In this document: positions 1-5,024 of the stretch, one piece after another
Layout of the letters: each line of letters begins with the position of its first letter
Numbering within the stretch: the first letter of the stretch is position 1
Assembly (NCBI GenBank): GCA_003575245.1
Contig: NMQN01000240.1
Location: forward strand, 1-5,024
Direction of reading: 5' to 3'
Origin: Candidatus Atribacteria bacterium 1244-E10-H5-B2
GTDB lineage: Bacteria > Atribacterota > JS1 > SB-45 > 34-128
DNA: 5,024 bases
Made by a program: the position numbers and the translations under genes
Notes under the pieces: model-generated
What the model was told of the DNA's origin: nothing
Databases searched by the model: none
The model's input: only the letters and a program-made list of their open reading frames with translations

Positions 1-86
1 ACTATCGTATCTTTGTCCAAGGGGACTAAAGTCCTAGGGTCGATCACTTCTGCACTTATTTCTTCTTTGGCTAATTCTTCTGCTGC
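1..86 (-). repeat. Inverted copy of 361-446 (left arm, probable chimera)
   Basis: Bases 1-86 are the exact reverse complement of 361-446: I compared them in blocks of ten and found no mismatch, and the match stops abruptly at 87 against 360. The two arms are separated by 274 bases. The copied segment is coding sequence of the E1 beta gene, so here it lies antisense inside the same gene, where a different conserved part of E1 beta should be. The arm reaches the window edge and may continue beyond it. Perfect identity, coding origin, and position at the edge favour a fold-back artefact from amplification or assembly over a natural repeat. A genuine very recent inversion-duplication remains possible. 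Confidence 0.93.
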
Positions 87-684
87 CCAACATTCTCAAA
101 GTTTACAGGCTTTAGTTTGCCATATTCCGGGTCTAAAAGTAGTAATGCCTTCTTCAGCTGCTGAGGTCAAAGGTCTGTTAAAAACGGCAATTCGAGATGA
201 CAATCCGGTTATTTTCTTTGAGCATAAAATGGAATACAATAAAACCTATGAGGTACCTGAAGAAGAGTACACTATACCTTTTGGAATAGCTAATATCTTA
301 AAAGAGGGAAAAGATATTACCATTGTTGGGACTTCTAATCAAGCTCTCAAGGCTCTTCAAGCAGCAGAAGAATTAGCCAAAGAAGAAATAAGTGCAGAAG
401 TGATCGACCCTAGGACTTTAGTCCCCTTGGACAAAGATACGATAGTTAAGTCAATAAAAAAGACCGGAAGGTTACTTATCGTGGATGAAGGATATGAACG
501 TTGCGGGGTAGCTGGGGAAATTGCCATGTCAATAATAAAAGATATCTTTTATTATTTGGATGCACCAATTGAACGGTTAACTACAGCTAACCTTCCTTTA
601 CCTTTTAGTCCCGCTTTGGAATTCCCTATTGTTCCTGATGAAAAGAAGATCTATCAGAAAGTAAAAGAAATGGTAATAGGATAG
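85..684 (+). CDS. 2-oxoacid (acetoin/pyruvate-type) dehydrogenase E1 component, beta subunit, 5'-incomplete
   Basis: E1 beta works with E1 alpha to bind thiamine diphosphate, decarboxylate or cleave the substrate, and pass the acyl group to lipoyl-E2 in a cytoplasmic complex. Authentic homology begins at the AQHSQSLQALVCHIPGLKVV block (codons from 85), followed by AIRDDNPVIFFEHK, then the transketolase C-terminal domain with VIDPRTLVPLD and KKTGRLLIVDEG, and the LDAPIERLT and PFSPALE motifs near the end. About 199 residues remain of a family length near 325, so roughly the first 125 are missing. The frame is open to base 1 and a TTG at 13 gives a 223-residue call, but codons before about 85 come from the inverted copy and are not E1 beta. 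FFEHK and PFSPALE resemble acetoin dehydrogenase AcoB, but a pyruvate or branched-chain substrate cannot be excluded. The stop lies 15 bases before the E2 start, so the two are an operon. Confidence 0.92.
   Translation, partial: AQHSQSLQALVCHIPGLKVVMPSSAAEVKGLLKTAIRDDNPVIFFEHKMEYNKTYEVPEEEYTIPFGIANILKEGKDITIVGTSNQALKALQAAEELAKEEISAEVIDPRTLVPLDKDTIVKSIKKTGRLLIVDEGYERCGVAGEIAMSIIKDIFYYLDAPIERLTTANLPLPFSPALEFPIVPDEKKIYQKVKEMVIG
361..446 (+). repeat. Source copy of the inverted duplication (right arm)
   Basis: This is the native-looking partner of the arm at 1-86. It encodes an ordinary, conserved stretch of the E1 beta C-terminal domain, including the VIDPRTLVPLD motif, in frame with sequence on both sides. 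It is therefore the original and 1-86 is the displaced copy. Confidence 0.93.
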
Positions 685-692
685 GGGAGGTG
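684..692 (+). promoter_or_regulatory. Strong ribosome binding site of the E2 gene
   Basis: GGGGAGGTG begins at the last base of the E1 beta stop codon and ends 7 bases before the ATG at 700. It is a near-ideal Shine-Dalgarno sequence and fixes the E2 start. Its placement implies co-translation of E1 beta and E2 from one mRNA. Confidence 0.85.
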
Positions 693-699
693 TAGATAG

Positions 700-1965
700 A
701 TGGCAGAATATGTAATAATGCCTAAATTAGGCTTAAATATGAATAAAGGGACTCTTGTGAAATGGGTTAAAAAAGAAGGGGATTTTGTTAATGAGCAAGA
801 GGTAATCTTTGAGATAGAAACAGATAAGGCTGTTATGGAAGTAGAAGCTCAAATCTCGGGTGTGTTAAGAAAGATATTGGTACTTGAGGGAGAAGAAGTT
901 CCTGTGACTTTACCCATTGCTATTATAGGTGATAAAAACGAGGATATCAGCAAGATGATTGAGGAAGCCTATAAAAAATTAGGAAATGCTGAAATGATAG
1001 AAGAAGAATCTAAAGTAAATAAAGAGGTATCTCCAGTGATAGATGGAAAACAGGGAATAGAAGCGAAAAAAGAAAAAAAAGAGTTTAAAAAAATTCCCCC
1101 AAGGGCTCGAAGAAAGACAAAAGAATTAGGGATAGAAGTGCAATTATTGGAAGGGAGTGGACCAGAAGGACTAGTAATCGAAAAAGATGTAATATCCTAT
1201 TATCAAAAGAATAAGATAAAGGTCAGTCCAGTAGCTAAAAAATTAGCTGAAAAAGCTGGGATAGAAGAAGTAGAAAGAATTGAAAAAAAAATTCCTTATA
1301 CGGGGATGCGCAAAATAATTGGTGATCGACTTTCTCAAAGCAAATTTACTTCTCCCCATATTTACTTTACTACTTCTGTAGATATGTCCAAGGTTATAGA
1401 TTTACTAAAAAGATTTAACCAAGACGATGAAGAAAGAATATCTATTAATGACTTTTTAGTTTTTACAGTAGCTAAGGTATTAGCTGAGCAATCTAACATC
1501 AATTGTTCTTTGGTTGATGAGGAAATTGTTTACCATAAAGACATTAATATTGGAGTAGCAGTAGCCTTAGAAGAAGGTCTTATTGTTCCAGTGATAAAAA
1601 ATGCTAATAAAAAAAGATTATCTGCCCTGTCCGAAGAGACAAAGAAACTGATTAAATTAGCTCGAGAGAGAAAATTAATGCCAGATGATTATAAAGGAGG
1701 AACCTTTACTATATCTAATTTAGGTATGTATGGAGTAGACAATTTTACTGCTATTATAAATCCGCCTGAAGCAGCTATTTTGGCAGTTAGTACAACTAAA
1801 AAAATACCTGCTGTAATCGAAGAAGAAGGAGTAGAGAAAATAAGGATTCGTTCTTTAATGAAAATTACTCTTTCAGTAGATCATCGGTTGATTTATGGAG
1901 TAATGGCCGCAAAATTTTTGAAGCAGATAAGATATTACTTAGAATTTCCAGAAAGTCTTGTTTAA
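700..1965 (+). CDS. Dihydrolipoamide acyltransferase (E2) of a 2-oxoacid/acetoin dehydrogenase complex
   Basis: E2 is the core of the complex. Its lipoyl arm takes the acyl group from E1, and the catalytic domain transfers it to CoA. The 421-residue protein has the usual order. The lipoyl domain is residues 1-77, with the lipoylated lysine as K43 in ETDKAV. A charged Glu/Lys linker spans about 80-130. The peripheral-subunit-binding domain is about 132-166 (PPRARRKTKELGIE, then EGSGPEGLVIEKDV). The catalytic domain runs from about 196 to the end, with GTFTISNLGMYGVDNF at 334-349 and the active-site DHRLIYG at 394-400 (His395). A second stretch, SPVAKKLAEKAGI (176-188), looks like the first helix of another subunit-binding domain. 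The catalytic domain is the classical chloramphenicol-acetyltransferase-like type, unlike the alpha/beta-hydrolase AcoC of some aerobes. The ATG at 700 is supported by the Shine-Dalgarno site. Substrate (acetoin or pyruvate) is inferred from E1 beta. Confidence 0.95.
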   Translation: MAEYVIMPKLGLNMNKGTLVKWVKKEGDFVNEQEVIFEIETDKAVMEVEAQISGVLRKILVLEGEEVPVTLPIAIIGDKNEDISKMIEEAYKKLGNAEMIEEESKVNKEVSPVIDGKQGIEAKKEKKEFKKIPPRARRKTKELGIEVQLLEGSGPEGLVIEKDVISYYQKNKIKVSPVAKKLAEKAGIEEVERIEKKIPYTGMRKIIGDRLSQSKFTSPHIYFTTSVDMSKVIDLLKRFNQDDEERISINDFLVFTVAKVLAEQSNINCSLVDEEIVYHKDINIGVAVALEEGLIVPVIKNANKKRLSALSEETKKLIKLARERKLMPDDYKGGTFTISNLGMYGVDNFTAIINPPEAAILAVSTTKKIPAVIEEEGVEKIRIRSLMKITLSVDHRLIYGVMAAKFLKQIRYYLEFPESLV

Positions 1966-2090
1966 GAGTAAATTATTTTAAATTGGAGATCATAGAAATA
2001 AAATTTTTATGTTATTCAAAAAACTACAATTGGAGTAATTTTTATAAAAAAAGTTTTTAATAAGTAAATTATAAAAGGAAAATACAAGCC
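1966..2090 (+). promoter_or_regulatory. AT-rich intergenic region with weak promoter-like signals
   Basis: This 125-base gap is almost entirely A and T. TTGGAG occurs twice (1983-1988 and 2030-2035). The first is followed, after 16 bases, by TTTTAT (2005-2010), a poor sigma-70-like pair. AT-only palindromes (1998-2010 and 2039-2050) are expected by chance at this composition. AAAGGAA at 2074-2080 is a modest Shine-Dalgarno site 10 bases before the AOR start. No GC-rich terminator follows E2, so read-through from the operon into AOR is possible. Confidence 0.3.
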
Positions 2091-3992
2091 ATGCCATGCG
2101 GTTATACAGGAAACATACTTCATATAGATTTGTCCACCAAAAAACATTGGATAGAACACCCTCCCGAGAACTTTTACCGTACTTACTGGGGAGGTCGAGC
2201 TTTAGCCTTATATTATATGTTAAAAGAGATGAAGCCTCATACTAACCCTTTATCGCCCGATAATCTTCTCATCTTTGCCACCAGTGTAATTACTGGCACC
2301 CCTGCCCCGGCTATTCCCCGCTATACTGTTTGTGCCAAATCCCCTCTCACCGGAGCTGAAGGAGAAGCAGAAGCCGGAGGTTGGTGGGGACCCGAGCTGA
2401 AGAAAGCTGGCTTTGATGTCATTATCATTAAAGGTAGTTCTTCTGCCCCCGTATATCTTTACACTAAAGATGGTCAGGTAGAAATTAAAGATGCTGCTCA
2501 TCTCTGGGGTAAAGATACCGGAGAAACCCAGAAGATAATCAAAAATGAATTAGCTGATGACAAGATAAGGATTATTCAAATCGGTCCAGCCGGAGAGAAC
2601 CTGGTCCGCTTTGCCAATATAGTAAATGAACTAAAACATTTTAATGGCAGAAATGGCTTAGGAGCAGTGATGGGCTCTAAGAAACTAAAAGCTATTGCCG
2701 TAAGAGGAACTAAACCGATAGAACTTTACAATAAAGAAAGAGTAAGTCAAGTAACTAAAGAGATTACTAAAAGAATTATGGATAATCCCTTAAGCCGAGA
2801 TCTTCGAGAGTTAGGAACTCCTGCTGTTGTTCGTGGTTTTTATGAAGCAGGATGCCTTCCCTCCTATAATTGGACTACCGGCTATTTTAAAGAAGGAGAA
2901 AACCTTACTGCTGAAACTTATAATAAGACTATCTTAAAAAATACCAAGGGCTGTTTCGCCTGTCCCATCCGCTGTAAAAGAGTAGTAGAGATAAATGAAC
3001 CAGACCTTAAAGTTGACCCTTCTTACGGAGGCCCGGAGTATGAAACCATCGTTTCTTTGGGTTCTCTTTGTGGTATTTCCGATTTAAAATACATCGCCAA
3101 AGCCAATGAACTTTGTAATAAATACACCATGGATACCATCTCTGCCGGCATGGTAATTGCTTTTGCCATGCAGTGCTACCAGGAAGGGATATTGACTAAA
3201 GAAGATACCGGAGGGATAGAAATTACCTTTGGTAATAAAGAAGCAATGCTTAAGATGATAGAAAAGATTGCTCATCGAGAAGGACTGGGAGACCTCTTAT
3301 CTCAGGGTTCTTACCTTGCTGCTCAAAAAATTTGTAAAGGTGCAGAAAAATTTATCTACCAGGTAAAAGGCCAAGAAATTCCCATGCATGACCCCCGCCT
3401 TAAGACCGGAGTAGGGCTGCAATACGCCCTCTCTGACTACGGAGCAGACCATATGAAGGCTGCCCATGACCCCTTCTTTAAAGACAAAGATTCAGTAGGG
3501 ATAAAAGAGATGAAGGGCTTGGGGATCTTAAAGCCAGTATCTTCTACTGATATGGGACAAAAGAAGGTAGCCCTCTTTAAACTTTTAGATATCTACTGGA
3601 CAGTCTTTGATATCTTAGGGGTCTGTGATTTTGGTTATGTCCCTCGTAGTGTAGGAACTTTGGATGAACTTTTAGAGATTATCCGTGCCACCACTGGCTG
3701 GAAGACCACCTGGTTTGAATTAATGAAACTAGGAGAGCGTTCCATCAATATGGCCCGCATCTTTAACCACCGAGAAGGTTTTACTTCCAAAGATGATACC
3801 TTGCCTGAAGTATTCTATCATAACTTTAAAGGTGGTCCTTTAGATGGTCAGGGAGCCATCAATAAAGAAGATTTTCAAAAAGCCGTAAGATTACGCTATC
3901 AGATGATGGGTTGGAACCCCGATACTGGAATCCCTGCCTCTGCCAAACTAATCGAATTAGGTTTAGATTGGCTCATTGATGAGTTTAAATGA
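2091..3992 (+). CDS. Aldehyde:ferredoxin oxidoreductase (tungsten-pterin, AOR family)
   Basis: AOR enzymes oxidise an aldehyde to the carboxylic acid and reduce ferredoxin, using a tungsten bis-pterin cofactor and one [4Fe-4S] cluster in the cytoplasm. The 633-residue protein is full length (Pyrococcus furiosus AOR is about 605). It opens with the family's MPCGYTGNILHIDLS. The N-terminal cofactor domain has YWGGRALA (32-39), GGWWGPELKKAGFD (96-109) and GRNGLGAVMGSKKLKA (186-201). The cluster cysteines are C288, C291 and C295 (CX2CX3C in GCFACPIRC) plus C512 in DILGVC (507-512), which also matches the DXXG[LV]C pterin-contact motif. The GPEYET (314-319) and GADH (451-454) regions are plausible places for the acid/base residues, by rough position against P. 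furiosus E313 and H448. Substrate range cannot be read from sequence. It lies 125 bases after E2 on the same strand and is more GC-rich. The start is supported by homology and a modest RBS. Confidence 0.95.
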   Translation: MPCGYTGNILHIDLSTKKHWIEHPPENFYRTYWGGRALALYYMLKEMKPHTNPLSPDNLLIFATSVITGTPAPAIPRYTVCAKSPLTGAEGEAEAGGWWGPELKKAGFDVIIIKGSSSAPVYLYTKDGQVEIKDAAHLWGKDTGETQKIIKNELADDKIRIIQIGPAGENLVRFANIVNELKHFNGRNGLGAVMGSKKLKAIAVRGTKPIELYNKERVSQVTKEITKRIMDNPLSRDLRELGTPAVVRGFYEAGCLPSYNWTTGYFKEGENLTAETYNKTILKNTKGCFACPIRCKRVVEINEPDLKVDPSYGGPEYETIVSLGSLCGISDLKYIAKANELCNKYTMDTISAGMVIAFAMQCYQEGILTKEDTGGIEITFGNKEAMLKMIEKIAHREGLGDLLSQGSYLAAQKICKGAEKFIYQVKGQEIPMHDPRLKTGVGLQYALSDYGADHMKAAHDPFFKDKDSVGIKEMKGLGILKPVSSTDMGQKKVALFKLLDIYWTVFDILGVCDFGYVPRSVGTLDELLEIIRATTGWKTTWFELMKLGERSINMARIFNHREGFTSKDDTLPEVFYHNFKGGPLDGQGAINKEDFQKAVRLRYQMMGWNPDTGIPASAKLIELGLDWLIDEFK

Positions 3993-4093
3993 TGGATATA
4001 AGTATTATATTAGAAGGGTATTTTCGGTTTGGGAAAAAAGGGTGGCTGCCTATATCAAAATTTCTCTTTTTTAGGGGTATTCTGATTAGATAA
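3989..4093 (+). CDS. Small ORF overlapping the AOR stop (34 codons, doubtful)
   Basis: ATGATG at 3989-3994 overlaps the AOR TGA stop (3990-3992), the ATGA arrangement typical of translational coupling. The reading frame gives 34 residues starting MMDISIILEGYFRFGKKGW and ends at TAA 4091-4093. There is no separate Shine-Dalgarno site. AOR genes are often followed by a MoaD-like ubiquitin-fold protein, and a first strand of the type MDISIILEGYFR would not be out of place there. However, the ORF is far too short for MoaD (about 80-90 residues) and lacks the C-terminal Gly-Gly. It could be a truncated remnant or chance. I do not recognise it. Confidence 0.2.
   Translation: MMDISIILEGYFRFGKKGWLPISKFLFFRGILIR
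4034..4072 (+). terminator. Possible weak terminator after AOR
   Basis: AAAAAAGGG (4034-4042) can pair with CTCTTTTTT (4064-4072), nine pairs with one G-U, around a 21-base loop. The stem is mostly A-U and the T run is inside it, so it is not a classic intrinsic terminator. It is the only candidate close behind the AOR gene. Confidence 0.25.
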
Positions 4094-4111
4094 TCTAATT
4101 AAACTTTAATT
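4085..4111. repeat. Two adjacent 15-bp palindromes
   Basis: ATTAGAT-A-ATCTAAT (4085-4099) and AATTAAA-C-TTTAATT (4097-4111) each have perfect 7-base arms around one central base, and they overlap by three bases. This geometry suits dimeric DNA-binding proteins, so they could be operator sites. The high A/T content makes chance palindromes more likely, and no adjacent regulator gene or promoter is visible. Confidence 0.4.
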
Positions 4112-4125
4112 GGAAAGGTCAAGCG

Positions 4126-4242
4126 ATTATAGGAAAGAAGGGCTATCCTCTTGATAATTATAAATGTCCTAAATGTGGGAAAGATATAGAAAGAGCTAAG
4201 GGAAGATATAATTGTCATAGCGAAAATGCCGAATTAAAATAA
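4126..4242 (+). pseudogene. Zinc-ribbon-like fragment without a start codon
   Basis: One frame is open from 4099 to the TAA at 4240-4242. It encodes a tail with CPKCGKDIERAKGRYNC, that is a CX2C knuckle (codons at 4165 and 4174) and a third cysteine 13 residues later, but no fourth cysteine: the next residue is His, then SENAELK and stop. No ATG, GTG or TTG precedes the motif in frame; the only rare candidate is ATT at 4126, 7 bases after a GGAAAGG at 4112-4118. The pattern fits the decayed C-terminal end of a zinc-ribbon protein. The parent family is not recognisable. Confidence 0.25.
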
Positions 4243-4246
4243 ATAA

Positions 4247-4336
4247 AGGGAATCGAATCCCGGTGGTCCGGCTTCTCTTCAGAGTTCTTCGGGTTGCCGT
4301 TCCCTGCTCCCCAGTCTTAGTATTTCTACTGGGGGG
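4247..4336. other. Unassigned two-hairpin structured element
   Basis: Two hairpins lie side by side in a GC-rich island within AT-rich sequence. In the first (4247-4305), AGGGAA pairs with TTCCCT, then CG with CG, AA with TT and CCCG (4259-4262) with CGGG (4290-4293), interrupted by small bulges, with a 27-base apical part that can form CTC-TTCA-GAG. In the second (4307-4336), CTCCCCAGT pairs with ACTGGGGGG across a 12-base loop, nine pairs with one G-U. Read on the minus strand, the first stem is followed by TTTATTTATTTT, so it could end a minus-strand transcript. It does not match a tRNA, SRP RNA, RNase P, tmRNA or riboswitch that I can recall. A small RNA, a mobile-element end or a terminator pair are all possible. 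Confidence 0.45.
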
Positions 4337-4406
4337 TAGGTATATTTAAGTGATTGATAATTTTCAGGGGATAACGATTTTTACGCTTATGATTATACCT
4401 ATTTAG

Positions 4407-4449
4407 AAAAAGACCCCTCTTAAAAGGCAAAATTCGAGGTCTTATTTTT
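4407..4449. terminator. Bidirectional terminator-like hairpin
   Basis: AAGACC (4410-4415) pairs with GGTCTT (4438-4443). The left arm is preceded by A residues and the right arm is followed by ATTTTT, so each strand has a stem plus a T-rich tail. The 22-base loop contains a small inner CCT/AGG pairing. The six-pair stem is modest. Confidence 0.4.
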
Positions 4450-4462
4450 AGCTAAATCAACG

Positions 4463-4506
4463 AAAAAGCCTTATTTCTTATAACTTTTGGCTATTTTCAG
4501 GCTTTT
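4463..4506. terminator. Second terminator-like inverted repeat
   Basis: AAAAGCC (4464-4470) pairs with GGCTTTT (4500-4506), seven pairs over a 29-base loop. An alternative AGCC/GGCT pairing within the loop exists (GGCT at 4489-4492). On the minus strand the stem ends in GGCTTTTT, the more terminator-like direction. With the hairpin at 4407-4449 it isolates the downstream gene from sequence to its left. Confidence 0.3.
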
Positions 4507-4592
4507 GGGTTTGTGAAAGGTGCATAAATCCATACAGGGGAACATAAATTATCGCTATTTAGACTACCCAAGAACGTTATTTAAGGGTATTT

Positions 4593-4599
4593 GAAGGGA
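4593..4599 (+). promoter_or_regulatory. Ribosome binding site of the DUF5131 gene
   Basis: GAAGGGA ends 6 bases before the ATG at 4606 and supports that start codon. No convincing -35/-10 pair was found in the preceding 100 bases. Confidence 0.6.
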
Positions 4600-4605
4600 T
4601 CAAGA

Positions 4606-5024
4606 ATGAAAAATAAAATCGGCTGGTGTTCGCTGACCTGGAATCCCGCGATCGGTTGCCGGAGAAATTGTGATTATTGCTATGGCCGGGCAATGAACGA
4701 GAGATTTGGCTTTATCAAAAACTGGACTAGTCCGGAATGGAAAGAATCGAATTTTAATAAAAGATTCCCTCTAAAGAGCCAAAAAATATTTATCGGGTCT
4801 ATGAGTGAGATTCGATTCTGGAAAAAGGACTGGATCTTCAGAACATTCAAAAAGATAAAGGGATATCCGCAACATATATTTCAGTTTTTGACAAAATATC
4901 CCTATATCTACCACCGGCTAGAATTCCCGGCTAAGTCCTGGTTGGGCTTTACCGTTACCATAAACAAAGACCTGACCGATGGGATATTGCATATCAAGAA
5001 ATTAAGGGATTTTTCTCTGACCGC
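4606..5024 (+). CDS. Phage Gp37/Gp68-type DUF5131 family protein, 3'-incomplete
   Basis: The frame runs from ATG 4606 to the window end without a stop, giving 139 complete codons of a longer gene. It starts MKNKIGWCSLTWNPAIGC. The CX3CX2C motif is C18, C22 and C25 (GCRRNCDYCYGR), with the spacing of the [4Fe-4S] motif of radical SAM enzymes. Further family blocks are IFIGSMSEI (residues 68-76), HIFQFLTKYP (about 96-105) and SWLGFTVTIN (about 117-126). Together these match the phage Gp37/Gp68 family (Pfam PF07505, DUF5131), whose biochemical role is unknown to me; a radical-SAM-like [4Fe-4S] reaction is inferred only from the motif. The family is often encoded beside a three-Cys-motif partner protein (TcmP), which would lie past the right edge. 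It is separated from AOR by over 600 bases of non-coding sequence and is probably an accessory or mobile gene with its own RBS. Confidence 0.85.
   Translation, partial: MKNKIGWCSLTWNPAIGCRRNCDYCYGRAMNERFGFIKNWTSPEWKESNFNKRFPLKSQKIFIGSMSEIRFWKKDWIFRTFKKIKGYPQHIFQFLTKYPYIYHRLEFPAKSWLGFTVTINKDLTDGILHIKKLRDFSLT

Noticed and set aside
1998..2050. AT-only palindromes between E2 and AOR as operators
   Set aside because: They consist only of A and T in a region that is almost all A and T, so they are expected by chance.
2250..2501. 83-codon minus-strand ORF inside AOR
   Set aside because: It lies wholly antisense to a well-conserved AOR region, has low-complexity Ser/Gly-rich composition and no family motif. 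It is a shadow frame.
3084..3275. 63-codon minus-strand ORF inside AOR
   Set aside because: It is antisense to conserved AOR sequence, and shows no motif and no support for translation.
4247..4305. tRNA or tRNA-Sec reading, prompted by TTCGATTCCC on the minus strand and TCGAATCCC on the plus strand
   Set aside because: No 5-pair T stem with a 7-base loop, no acceptor stem and no anticodon arm can be fitted on either strand. The motif is part of the bulged hairpin stem.
4263..4349. 28-codon GTG-start ORF with a hydrophobic product running through both hairpins
   Set aside because: It has no Shine-Dalgarno site, and its sequence is explained by the arms of the hairpins. The Leu/Val-rich product is a by-product of CTT/GTT-rich stems.
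4126..4350. TnpB remnant with its omega-RNA (zinc ribbon plus structured 3' element)
   Set aside because: The zinc ribbon lacks the CX2CX(n)CX2C pattern and Asp-rich context of TnpB, and no RuvC motif is present on either strand. Kept only as an alternative for the structured element.
1..5024. CRISPR array or direct-repeat cluster
   Set aside because: No regularly spaced direct repeats were seen anywhere in the window. The only long repeat is the inverted pair at 1-86 and 361-446.

Overview
The window looks like a piece of an AT-rich, anaerobic bacterial genome. Three things point that way: a bacterial 2-oxoacid dehydrogenase operon with a strong Shine-Dalgarno site, a tungsten/molybdopterin aldehyde:ferredoxin oxidoreductase (typical of strict anaerobes), and heavy use of AAA, GAA, ATA, TTA and AGA codons. 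The phylum cannot be fixed from sequence alone.

Layout, all genes on the + strand. (1) 1-86 is a perfect inverted copy of 361-446. It replaces the expected upstream part of the first gene, so the left edge is probably a fold-back chimera (amplification or assembly artefact) rather than native sequence. (2) About 85-684 is the C-terminal two-thirds of an E1 beta subunit of an acetoin/pyruvate-type dehydrogenase complex. (3) 700-1965 is its E2 lipoyl acyltransferase. (4) 1966-2090 is an AT-rich gap with possible but weak promoter signals. (5) 2091-3992 is an aldehyde ferredoxin oxidoreductase (AOR) with all four cluster cysteines. (6) 3993-4605 has no convincing gene. It holds a 34-codon ORF overlapping the AOR stop, two adjacent 15-bp palindromes, a zinc-ribbon-like fragment with no start codon, a two-hairpin element at 4247-4336, and two hairpins with A/T-run flanks that could act as terminators. 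(7) 4606-5024 is the start of a phage Gp37/Gp68-type (DUF5131) protein with a CX3CX2C radical-SAM-like cysteine motif, cut by the right edge.

How the genes may work together: E1 beta and E2 form one complex; E1 alpha is expected upstream and E3 is not seen. If the complex cleaves acetoin, it yields acetyl-CoA and acetaldehyde, and the neighbouring AOR could oxidise the acetaldehyde to acetate while reducing ferredoxin. That link is an inference from gene order. The right end looks like an accessory region unrelated to the metabolic genes.

I did not find a clearly new system. The points most worth checking are the inverted duplication at the left edge, the unassigned structured element at 4247-4336, and what follows the DUF5131 gene.
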